Positions 28,637 to 35,991 of a stretch of DNA of 64,000 nt are shown in pieces. Both the position numbers and the translations under genes were made by a program. Source of the DNA: a candidate division KSB1 bacterium (GTDB lineage: Bacteria; Zhuqueibacterota; Zhuqueibacteria; Oleimicrobiales; Geothermoviventaceae); contig JAPDPT010000006.1 in the NCBI GenBank assembly GCA_034506315.1, forward strand, positions 30,011 to 94,010, written 5' to 3'. The stretch's first letter is position 1, and each line of letters starts with the position of its first letter. Below the pieces are notes generated by a model. The model had not been told where the DNA came from. It saw only the letters and a program-made list of their open reading frames with translations, and did no database searches.

Positions 28637-30279
28637 GGCCCGAACCGTACCACCTTTCGTGTGATTTCGGGTCCAGCCGGGCTGGCTGCTCGCAGAACAT
28701 AGACCCCTGCCGGCAAAGGTCGCCCGGCATCGTCGCACCCGTCCCAGGAGAGAAACACCTTGTCCCCAGACGCGGGGGGAGAAACAAGCCAGGTGCGCAC
28801 GCAGCGGCCGGTGATGTCCACTGCACGGACTTTGACCTCTCCCGCGCGCGGAATGCCAAGAACCAGCGTAGCGCTCCCGCGGAAGGGATTAGGGAAGACC
28901 TCGAGCGTGCCGTACTCCCGCGGAAGAGGAGACCGTGCTCCATCCACAGCCTCCACCTGTTGGGCACGGATCAGCCGCTGCACCGGCTCGCGCACGTTTT
29001 GCAGCAGTTGCTGGGCTACTTCCGGGGGCTGGTTGGCGGGAAGGAGGTAGAGCCGGGAGCTCGCGAAATCATAGGTTCCGTAGACCCCCTCCTCAAGTTT
29101 GATGCCGATGTCGCCATAGGACTTTCGGTCCCCGGTGTCCTGCGTCCCGTCGTCGGTACCCCCGGAAGCGTTGTCGCGGTAGTAGAGCAGTTGCCGGTTA
29201 CCGAGCCTGGGCACGTCCAGGATGCTCACGATGCTTCCCTGGGGACCGCTCAGCAGAAACCAGTTGAGCCCGGGCACGTCCAGGGTGCGATTGGGGCTGT
29301 CTGGTGTCCCGTCAATCAGGACGCCGGAATTGCGGGGATTGTAGAAGCGCATCCCAATCGCATTAGCGTTGAGGTCCAGGGACTGGCGGATGAGCGAGAT
29401 CCTCAGCTCTTTGGCGAACTCTCGTGCTCCCGCCCCCAGCTCCACCGAGAAGGGGTAGAAGCGCGAAGTGAACGTAAACGTTGTCCTCAGGGGTTTGATG
29501 AGGGCCTTGGCCCGCCGGATGACTCGCACGGGACCGACCCGGGCCTGGATGGCCTGCGTCACAATGTCCACCTCCTCATTGATCTCAAACAGAGAGGAGA
29601 GGACAAACATTTTCAGCCGGATCTTCTGGGTATCGACCAGGTCCACGCCACTGCCGCCGTGATCGGGCGAGATGGCCAAATCTTTCAGCGCGACGGTTCC
29701 GCCAAAGGAGGCGTAGTAGAAGCGACTCCTGATCTCGTCCCGTGTGGAGTCGTAGCTCATGGCGTAGAGTTCCGGGGACTGGAATCCCTGCGGCACCCGA
29801 TACAGATAAACATAGCCCTGATGTCCCTGACCGTCTGCCAGCTCGATTTCAATCCTGCCGGCCGATGCGTCTGCACCCTCGGGCCAAGCTGTGATCGGCG
29901 CAGGGTCGCCTACGTCGCGGAGCATGAAGACGACTTCGTCGGGCGAGTCTGGGTCGCCGTCCAAAAGGCCATCATCCGGGGCGAAAAAGGCATCCGGGCC
30001 GGGCCCGACCTCGTCCACCTGGAGGGGGATGGGACGGAACCGGCCGGTCTCGGCATCGTAGGCGTAGCCTCCCACCTCGCCAACGGGTGTACCAATAAGG
30101 GTCGAGAGAGAGCTGCCGTAGACCACCACGGGCTCATAGGGACGCTCCGCGAAAGGTGCCTGGGCCCGTGCAGACGCTGCCGCAAGAGCGAAAAACAGGA
30201 ACACACCTACCGCGCTGACGCCTCGTGGGACCAGTCCACCGGCCGCTTGCGCCGGCCCGCTTTCGTAGGGCAGCCTCAT
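28633..30279 (-). CDS. Secreted protein with T9SS/FlgD-like C-terminal domain, paralogue of next upstream gene
   Basis: 548 residues: signal peptide (about 20-40), a central domain of unknown family (about 45-450) and a C-terminal FlgD-like sorting domain (about 458-548; VFPNPFRGSATL, PLPAGVYVLRA). The central domain shares long blocks with the protein at 30276, notably RQSLDLNANAIGM, LDVPRLGNRQLLYY and DTGDRKSYGDIG. The shared Asp/Gly-rich motifs suggest calcium binding. It ends in KVVRFGP rather than the usual basic residue. ATGA overlaps on both sides. Confidence 0.8.
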   Translation of the reverse strand: MRLPYESGPAQAAGGLVPRGVSAVGVFLFFALAAASARAQAPFAERPYEPVVVYGSSLSTLIGTPVGEVGGYAYDAETGRFRPIPLQVDEVGPGPDAFFAPDDGLLDGDPDSPDEVVFMLRDVGDPAPITAWPEGADASAGRIEIELADGQGHQGYVYLYRVPQGFQSPELYAMSYDSTRDEIRSRFYYASFGGTVALKDLAISPDHGGSGVDLVDTQKIRLKMFVLSSLFEINEEVDIVTQAIQARVGPVRVIRRAKALIKPLRTTFTFTSRFYPFSVELGAGAREFAKELRISLIRQSLDLNANAIGMRFYNPRNSGVLIDGTPDSPNRTLDVPGLNWFLLSGPQGSIVSILDVPRLGNRQLLYYRDNASGGTDDGTQDTGDRKSYGDIGIKLEEGVYGTYDFASSRLYLLPANQPPEVAQQLLQNVREPVQRLIRAQQVEAVDGARSPLPREYGTLEVFPNPFRGSATLVLGIPRAGEVKVRAVDITGRCVRTWLVSPPASGDKVFLSWDGCDDAGRPLPAGVYVLRAASPAGPEITRKVVRFGP

Positions 30280-32522
30280 CGGACCAAGAGCAATTTGGTG
30301 AAGAAAACCCTTCCCGCCGCAGCGACGCGGACCACGTAGACCCCAGAGGGCAGAGCCTCCCCTCGCAGGTCTCGGCCCGTCCAGACAAACTCGAGGTTTC
30401 CGCCTCCCAGGTCGCGGAGGGTGTCGCTTCTCAATCTGCGACCGAGGGCGTCGTAAATCGCGACACGCGCCTCTCGAACCCCGGGCAAGACGAGTCGGAT
30501 CCGTGTGCTCTCATTGAAGGGATTGGGCAAGGCAACCAACTCTCCCCCCTTGCCCGCCGGGACGATCACCCACACTTCTTGCGAGAGGGTTCGATGGCCG
30601 TCGAAATCCTCCTGGCGCAATCTATAGGCGTAGGTGCAACCCGGTGGCGGAGCATCCGCGAATCGATAAGCGCGAGGAGAGGTAGAGCTCCCCTGACCCG
30701 GAACAAACCCGATGACCTGCCAGCTTTGGCCATCCTGGGACCGTTCCACGTAGAAGCCGAGGTTCCTTCGTTCGGACCCCGTGACCCAGAGGAGAAAGAC
30801 CGAGTCGGCCACCACGTGCGCCCGGAAGTCCGCCAGCTCCACCGGCACGACGAGTGCCGACGCGACGTTAGAAACGGGTGCGGGTGTTCCTGCCTCGTCC
30901 AGGGCGCGCAGGGCGAAGTAGTACGCCACTCGAGGTTGCAGCCCGGTGTAGAGGCGCGTTTCCCGTTGGCCAGCGGGAAGCGGAGAAAGGCTATCTGGAA
31001 GGGGAGTAGCTGCGGCGAACCACTGTTCCAGGGCCACGGAATCCGCCCCGATCGATTCCGGAGGGCAGAGGCTGAAACGGATGTCGTAGCGTTGCGCCTG
31101 GCCATAGGGGCCGTCGTCTCCCGGAGCAGTCCACTCGAGGCGGACCGCACCCTCGCCTTCGGGAGTGGCCATAAGATCCACGATGGGCGCAGGGGGGATC
31201 GTATCCGGCCACTGAACCTCGTAACGCACCCGGAGGGGGTTTTCCCACCAGCGCAGGAAGGTCTCCCCGGTCTCCTTCGTCTGATGGCCGGGCAGCAGAT
31301 AGGTCCAGGTGGCGAAGGACGACTGGCCGGTTATGGTGCCACCGTACAGGTATACGCCGGCGTCCCCGTACGAATGCCCGTCGCCGGTGTCCTCCGTGCC
31401 GTCGGCCGTGCCCGATGGCGCGTCCAGATAGTAGAATCGCTGCTGGGTTCCAAGCCTGGGAATGTCGGCAAGCGTCAGGATCGTGCCCTGCCTGCCGGTA
31501 ACCATCCACCAATGGCGAGCTGGCGTGGGCAGAGTCTTGTCCACGGGATCGGCGACGCCGTCGATCCTCAGGGAGTCATTTCGCTCGCTGATCAGGTACA
31601 TGCCAATGGCGTTCGCATTGAGGTCCAAGGACTGCCGGAGGTGGTAGACGCCAAACTCGGTTCCGATATTGCCTCCGCCGCCGACGTAGAAACATCGCGG
31701 GTAGAAACGGGCCACAAAGGTGATCTCCTGCTCGAGGATGTTCTGGTAGACCAGCTTGGCGCGGAGCCTCCGCAACACGCGCACCGGTCCCCCCTTGTAG
31801 TCGGTCCCCATCCGCTGGATGTTCTCCTCGCTCAGGGCGTAGCTTATGGCGCCCCGGTACTTCCCCTTGACCCGCTGCTTCTGCCGGTCCACCAGATCCG
31901 TGTCGGTGCCTCCCCCTGCTTCGGTGATGTGGATATCCGCGAGGATGCCCTTGCTGTTAAACCCCACGAGGTAGAAACGGCCGAGCACTCGGTCTGCGCG
32001 TCCATCGAAGTCCAAATAGGTGGGTATATGGGCTGTCAGGGAATCCGGGACATTCTGAAAGAGATAGATCCACCCGCGTTCCGTTGGGTCCAGGGGGTCG
32101 GTCAGCTCAATCTCCACGCGGGGTCGACGGCCCCTCGGTGGGACCTGGACCCAGAAGCCGTCCGGCACTTTGGCGCCGACATCAGCTGAGAAGAACACGA
32201 GCTCGTCGTCGGGATCCAGAAGGCCGTCGTCCGCGCGGAAATAGTCGCCGTCGCGAACCTCGTCGATCTGGAAAGGAATGGCGCGCCACCGACACGAGTC
32301 GGCATCGTACGCAAACGCGTGAAGTGCGTGTACAGGAGCCCCCAGAAGCTCCGGCACCGAGCTACCGCGGAGCAGGATCGGCTCGAACGGGCGCTGGAGG
32401 GTCGGAGAGATGACCTCTGCCCCCGATGAGTACGCCGCCACGACAAGGACCACCGTTGCTGTGGTTCCCGCCAGGATCCTGAGCCGGCGACCCCCGGGGC
32501 CGTTTCTCGGTTTAGCCGCCAT
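30276..32522 (-). CDS. Secreted FN3-containing protein with T9SS/FlgD-like C-terminal domain
   Basis: 748 residues: signal peptide or anchor (about 15-36), a central domain homologous to that of the 28633 gene (about 40-410; RQSLDLNANAIGM, ADIPRLGTQQRFYY, DTGDGHSYGDAG), a fibronectin-III-like domain (about 430-555), an Ig-like segment and a C-terminal FlgD-like sorting domain (about 660-748; ALPNPFNEST, YDALGRR, final TKLLLVR). First gene of the reverse operon, with GGAGG five bases before its ATG and a promoter at 32554-32582. A cargo of the type IX system is the likely interpretation. Confidence 0.83.
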   Translation of the reverse strand: MAAKPRNGPGGRRLRILAGTTATVVLVVAAYSSGAEVISPTLQRPFEPILLRGSSVPELLGAPVHALHAFAYDADSCRWRAIPFQIDEVRDGDYFRADDGLLDPDDELVFFSADVGAKVPDGFWVQVPPRGRRPRVEIELTDPLDPTERGWIYLFQNVPDSLTAHIPTYLDFDGRADRVLGRFYLVGFNSKGILADIHITEAGGGTDTDLVDRQKQRVKGKYRGAISYALSEENIQRMGTDYKGGPVRVLRRLRAKLVYQNILEQEITFVARFYPRCFYVGGGGNIGTEFGVYHLRQSLDLNANAIGMYLISERNDSLRIDGVADPVDKTLPTPARHWWMVTGRQGTILTLADIPRLGTQQRFYYLDAPSGTADGTEDTGDGHSYGDAGVYLYGGTITGQSSFATWTYLLPGHQTKETGETFLRWWENPLRVRYEVQWPDTIPPAPIVDLMATPEGEGAVRLEWTAPGDDGPYGQAQRYDIRFSLCPPESIGADSVALEQWFAAATPLPDSLSPLPAGQRETRLYTGLQPRVAYYFALRALDEAGTPAPVSNVASALVVPVELADFRAHVVADSVFLLWVTGSERRNLGFYVERSQDGQSWQVIGFVPGQGSSTSPRAYRFADAPPPGCTYAYRLRQEDFDGHRTLSQEVWVIVPAGKGGELVALPNPFNESTRIRLVLPGVREARVAIYDALGRRLRSDTLRDLGGGNLEFVWTGRDLRGEALPSGVYVVRVAAAGRVFFTKLLLVR

Positions 32523-32553
32523 TTCACCCTCCTACTGGGCGCTGCCTTGTGGC

Positions 32554-32582
32554 ATATTAGACATTCGGACAGGAAAAAGCAA
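32554..32582 (-). promoter_or_regulatory. Promoter of the reverse operon 32522-23113 (TTGCTT-N17-TAATAT)
   Basis: On the minus strand TTGCTT (32582-32577), a 17-base spacer and TAATAT (32559-32554), about 30 bases ahead of the ATG at 32522. Confidence 0.75.
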
Positions 32583-32655
32583 TGCTGAACTCTGCCCGTT
32601 TTCGGCTGGGGTTGCGAGTCAGGGGGAAGAGTGAGAGGGCTACGGGTGGGGAATC

Positions 32656-32683
32656 AAAAAAGAAGCGGCCCCGAGGCCGCTTC
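32656..32683 (-). terminator. Intrinsic terminator of the TPR/Exb/AgmX operon
   Basis: Read on the minus strand, a perfect 9-bp stem (32683-32675 with 32670-32662) with a 4-base loop is followed by six T. It lies just after the AgmX-like gene and before the promoter of the next operon. Confidence 0.93.
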
Positions 32684-32709
32684 GCGATCCGGTGAGTGTG
32701 TGAGCGCGC

Positions 32710-33837
32710 TCAATATCCGAAGGCGTAGACCTGCCGAAAGGTGGCGTCGCCAAGAGAGGGATCGATGGCGCCGAAATCGTCCCAGCGCCGGATCCGACTG
32801 AGGATGCAGTCGATCACGTCGGGATCGTTCAGGGTGGAGGAGACAACCTCGACGTTCTTTACGGTCCCCTCGGGAGTGATGGTGAAACGCACGACCACCT
32901 TGCCCTTCAGATCCGGATTCCGGCGCAGCGCCCGCTGATAGCAGTACTGAATGGCTGCGTTGTGGGAGCTGACTACGGCGGAGACCGCATCGGGGTCGCG
33001 GCTTCCGGCCCCACCCTTGCCTTCGGTGACCGGGGAGGCAGACGAGACAATGAGATCGCCGCTGCGCGTGAGGGAAGCGGCTTCTGCAGCGCTGAGCCCG
33101 CTGACGAGATCATCGATGCTGGCTACGGCGCTGGCGCGACCGCCGCGAATGCCGTGTCCTCCGCCGGAACCCGATCCGGCGCCGCCGCTGCCCGATCCCT
33201 GTCCGGGCGCGCCGGTGGTTCTCAATCCGCCGACACCGGAGAGCTTCGAATCCAGATCGGAGCCGAGGGAGCCCACCTCACCGAGGACGTCCTGGACGCC
33301 TTCCCCGCTGCCGGATCCCCCGCCCGAGGTGAGAAGGGCCAATACGCCGGCGCCGGAGGCTTGGCGGACGATTTGGGCTCTACCCTCCTGGCGGGCGGCC
33401 GCTGCTCGGCTGCGCGCCTCAGCCCGCGCCTCGGCAGTGGCAGGGCCTAAGCGACCCCGCCCTTCCCGGGCCCCCTCGCCGCCCCCTTCCTCGGCGCCTC
33501 GCCTTGGTTGGGCAGTTTCCGGAGGGGCCGCAACGCCAGGGCCTGCTCCGGCTCGCTTTTGAACCTTGGGGAGCTCGCGGTCCAGGACCAGGCGCACGTA
33601 GCGCTTCTGAATCCTCTCAATCTCCTCCTGGCTGAACTCATGGGAGGGAGGATTGAGCGCAAAATAGAGTCCCAGGGAGAAGTGGACCACGAAGGAGACG
33701 AGCAGGATGCTCAGGAAGCGGCGATCGAATCCTTCGAACGGCCGTCGGCGAAACGCCCGCATCAGTTCAGCCGAGGGGTACTCGTCGACGACGTTCCCGC
33801 TCCACTTGGCCTGAGCTTTTCGATCCTCGACGCTCAT
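32710..33837 (-). CDS. TonB-like energy-transducing protein with AgmX/PglI C-terminal domain
   Basis: 375 residues. A cytoplasmic N-terminus (1-38), one transmembrane helix (about 41-61), a long Ala/Gly/Arg-rich and Ser/Gly-rich periplasmic linker (about 90-260) and a TonB-fold-like C-terminal domain (about 280-375) with IQYCYQRALRRNPDLKG and VVRFTITPEGTV, the AgmX/PglI C-terminal signature with two Cys. In Myxococcus such proteins belong to gliding/spore-coat machines driven by an ExbBD-like motor. Here it ends an operon containing exactly such a motor. Confidence 0.88.
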   Translation of the reverse strand: MSVEDRKAQAKWSGNVVDEYPSAELMRAFRRRPFEGFDRRFLSILLVSFVVHFSLGLYFALNPPSHEFSQEEIERIQKRYVRLVLDRELPKVQKRAGAGPGVAAPPETAQPRRGAEEGGGEGAREGRGRLGPATAEARAEARSRAAAARQEGRAQIVRQASGAGVLALLTSGGGSGSGEGVQDVLGEVGSLGSDLDSKLSGVGGLRTTGAPGQGSGSGGAGSGSGGGHGIRGGRASAVASIDDLVSGLSAAEAASLTRSGDLIVSSASPVTEGKGGAGSRDPDAVSAVVSSHNAAIQYCYQRALRRNPDLKGKVVVRFTITPEGTVKNVEVVSSTLNDPDVIDCILSRIRRWDDFGAIDPSLGDATFRQVYAFGY

Positions 33838-33879
33838 CGATTACCCTGTCTGGATGGTTCACAAGAGCGACATCGTAGG

Positions 33880-34395
33880 TTAGCCTTCGCGCTGGTAGAC
33901 CACCAGGCGCATGTTTCCGAATTCAGCCCGACCGCACGTTGCCATCACCTTCACCAGGGTCTGGTAGGGGAGGTCACGATCCCCCTGAATGGTGATTTTG
34001 CCGGTGAAGGGTGTGCCGTAAAGGGACTCCATCTTCTTGGCCTCACGGGCGTGCACGTCCAGTTCGGCCAGAAGTTCGGGGATAATCAATCCTTCCTGCT
34101 TCTGGATGTCCGCTACGCGGGCAACGGGCTTGTGGTTCAACATCACCCATTCCTTGGAGACGACCAACTCGAGGGCGAGCTCGGGAGGCTGGTCGGCCGT
34201 GGACTTGGGGAGCGTGAGGTAATCGGACGGCTGGACCAGCTGCCCTTCGAGGGAATAGGCCCGCAGCAGGAAGACCAGCAGGATGGTGAACATGTCCATC
34301 ATGGACGTCAGGTTTAACGTGACCTTGCCCGGCGGCGAGCCGTGTCGCCAGGCCTTGGAGGCCGGAAATCCTAACCAGCTACGTCGGACGCTCAT
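33880..34395 (-). CDS. ExbD/TolR-family biopolymer transport protein (copy 2)
   Basis: 171 residues: one N-terminal transmembrane helix (about 28-48) in NLTSMMDMFTILLVFLL, whose aspartate is the proton-path residue of ExbD/TolR, and a periplasmic domain ending in GDRDLPYQTLVKVMATC, the family's characteristic C-terminal strand-helix. It lies next to a second ExbD gene; paired ExbD-like proteins are typical of AglS/AglQ-type motors. Uncertain start spacing; the ATG at 34395 is the first usable codon. Confidence 0.88.
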   Translation of the reverse strand: MSVRRSWLGFPASKAWRHGSPPGKVTLNLTSMMDMFTILLVFLLRAYSLEGQLVQPSDYLTLPKSTADQPPELALELVVSKEWVMLNHKPVARVADIQKQEGLIIPELLAELDVHAREAKKMESLYGTPFTGKITIQGDRDLPYQTLVKVMATCGRAEFGNMRLVVYQREG

Positions 34396-34434
34396 GGCCC
34401 AACCCTATTTGCCTCAGGTGTTCTCGCCTCTCCC

Positions 34435-34968
34435 TTAGAGGACGCCGGCCCCTACCGCCACCTCGGGGAACAGGAGGATTTTCTTGCCATCTCGCTCGAT
34501 GAGGCGCGCGGCGTCCATGGTGCTGATCACCGTCTGGTACCGTATCTGCGGCTCGGCCAGGATGATGACCCGATTGTCGTCCTTGAACCGGCCTTCCACC
34601 CGCTGTTTGATCTCGTAAAGCGTCTCCGACAGCTTAGCGAAATCGTATTCGCCGTCGCGCTTGGGGATGGAGGGCCCTTCGCCCGCGGCATTGCCGAGTA
34701 CCGCAGCAGAGCTGGAGATGAAGAAGCCCTGGTCCGTGATCGTGACGGCAAGATCCAGCTTCTTCTCCGTCTCCAGGGGCGCACCCGATCCCGTTCCCCC
34801 GGCCCCCACTGCGGGCGGCAGATTCAACTCGATCATGCTGAGCTTTACAATCTGCGCCGTTGACAGAAGCAGGGGGATCAGAACCACCATCAGGTTCATC
34901 ATGGGGAACATGTTCATCTCGGGCGACGACCCGTCATGGCTGCTGCGCAAGGACGGACGGAAGGCCAT
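34435..34968 (-). CDS. ExbD/TolR-family biopolymer transport protein (copy 1)
   Basis: 177 residues. N-terminal helix (about 22-44) in MNMFPMMNLMVVLIPLLL, where the usual aspartate of the D-x-hydrophobic motif is replaced (N-L-M), so this copy may lack the proton-carrying residue. The periplasmic domain includes DNRVIILAEPQIRYQTVISTM. It starts two bases after the ExbB stop codon. Together with the other ExbD gene, it would supply a hetero-oligomeric stator. Confidence 0.87.
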   Translation of the reverse strand: MAFRPSLRSSHDGSSPEMNMFPMMNLMVVLIPLLLSTAQIVKLSMIELNLPPAVGAGGTGSGAPLETEKKLDLAVTITDQGFFISSSAAVLGNAAGEGPSIPKRDGEYDFAKLSETLYEIKQRVEGRFKDDNRVIILAEPQIRYQTVISTMDAARLIERDGKKILLFPEVAVGAGVL

Positions 34969-34970
34969 GG

Positions 34971-35621
34971 CTACTGCCTCTCCGCAATCAGGTTAATGAA
35001 CTTCACCGTGTGCTCGTCAATCTCGTCGATCATCTTTGTGGTGCGGTTGGTGACGTACGTGTACACGAGCACGGCCGGTACCGCGATCAGGAGGCCCAGG
35101 AGCGTGGTGTTCATGGCCGTGGAGATTCCGGCCGCCAGAAGCCGGGCCTTCTCCGTGGCGTCGATCCCCGGAGCGGAGATGCTTCGGAAGGCGATGATCA
35201 GGCCATAGATGGTGCCCATCAGTCCGATCAGGGTAGCGACATTGGCGATGGTGGCCAGGTAGCCGGTGCGCTCGTGGAGCTTGGGAATGACCTCCAAGGC
35301 CCCCTCGTCCACGGCATTCTGGATGCTCCTGGGGTCATTCGCCTTGCTCTGGAGGATCTTGCGCAGGCCGGCACCCAGCACATGGGCCAGAGGCTTATCC
35401 TGTGACGCCTCACAGAGCTTGAGGGCCCGGTCGTACTCGCCCCGGCTCACCAGATTTCGGATCTCCGCGGCGAAACGACCGGCGTCCAGGCTGCCCCGTT
35501 TGCGAATGAACAGAACACGCTCCACGGCGATGGCCACCATGAACATGGCCGTGACCAACAGGATCCACATGAAGAGCCACCCCGCGGTGTCCGGGCTGAA
35601 ATTGCGCAGGATTTCGGACAT
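34971..35621 (-). CDS. MotA/TolQ/ExbB proton-channel family protein
   Basis: 216 residues with three membrane helices (about 12-34, 120-145, 160-185) and the family signature TLIGLMGTIYGLIIAF plus AISTAMNTTLLGLLIAVPAV-type helix (near 165-185). It forms the stator channel converting proton motive force into mechanical work on a TonB/AgmX-type partner. The ATG follows GGAGGG at good spacing. Heads the motor part of the operon after the small secreted protein. Confidence 0.94.
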   Translation of the reverse strand: MSEILRNFSPDTAGWLFMWILLVTAMFMVAIAVERVLFIRKRGSLDAGRFAAEIRNLVSRGEYDRALKLCEASQDKPLAHVLGAGLRKILQSKANDPRSIQNAVDEGALEVIPKLHERTGYLATIANVATLIGLMGTIYGLIIAFRSISAPGIDATEKARLLAAGISTAMNTTLLGLLIAVPAVLVYTYVTNRTTKMIDEIDEHTVKFINLIAERQ

Positions 35622-35649
35622 GGGTTCTTCCCTCCTCAGTTAAGATTCC

Positions 35650-35991
35650 TCATTCCTTCAGGTATAATTCCGGCGTGGGACGGATTCTCCGGGGTCGAAA
35701 GAGGCTTGACGGGACCAGGAGCTCCGTCTCCGGCAGTCGTTCGAGTTCCCGCCGAAAAGTGCGATCCACGAACTCGATCTCGGCAAGGCTTACGCGGATT
35801 CGCTTGGGAAGGAGCGCCACCCTTGGCTTCTCGACTTTCGCCTCAATGTATATCGTCCCAAGATCCATTTCCTTTACCGCGGCCGGTGGCCGGACGGGTT
35901 TCGCGGGCTTGTTTGTCTGGCTGAGGCCCTTCCCCGCCATCAGTGACGTCAGGATTAGCATCCAGCCTACCGCCTGCCAGCCTTTCGCCAT
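35650..35991 (-). CDS. Small secreted protein of unknown function
   Basis: 113 residues with a signal peptide (about 1-24, ending in GLSQ). The mature part is basic and Pro-rich with a hydrophobic EMDLGTIYIEA strand and a C-terminus rich in Arg/Pro. Not recognised. An excellent AGGAGGG precedes the ATG at 35991. Its 5' 149 bases overlap, in another frame, the 3' end of the giant TPR gene. Conserved position between TPR and motor genes suggests a structural part of the same machine (inference). Confidence 0.75.
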   Translation of the reverse strand: MAKGWQAVGWMLILTSLMAGKGLSQTNKPAKPVRPPAAVKEMDLGTIYIEAKVEKPRVALLPKRIRVSLAEIEFVDRTFRRELERLPETELLVPSSLFRPRRIRPTPELYLKE

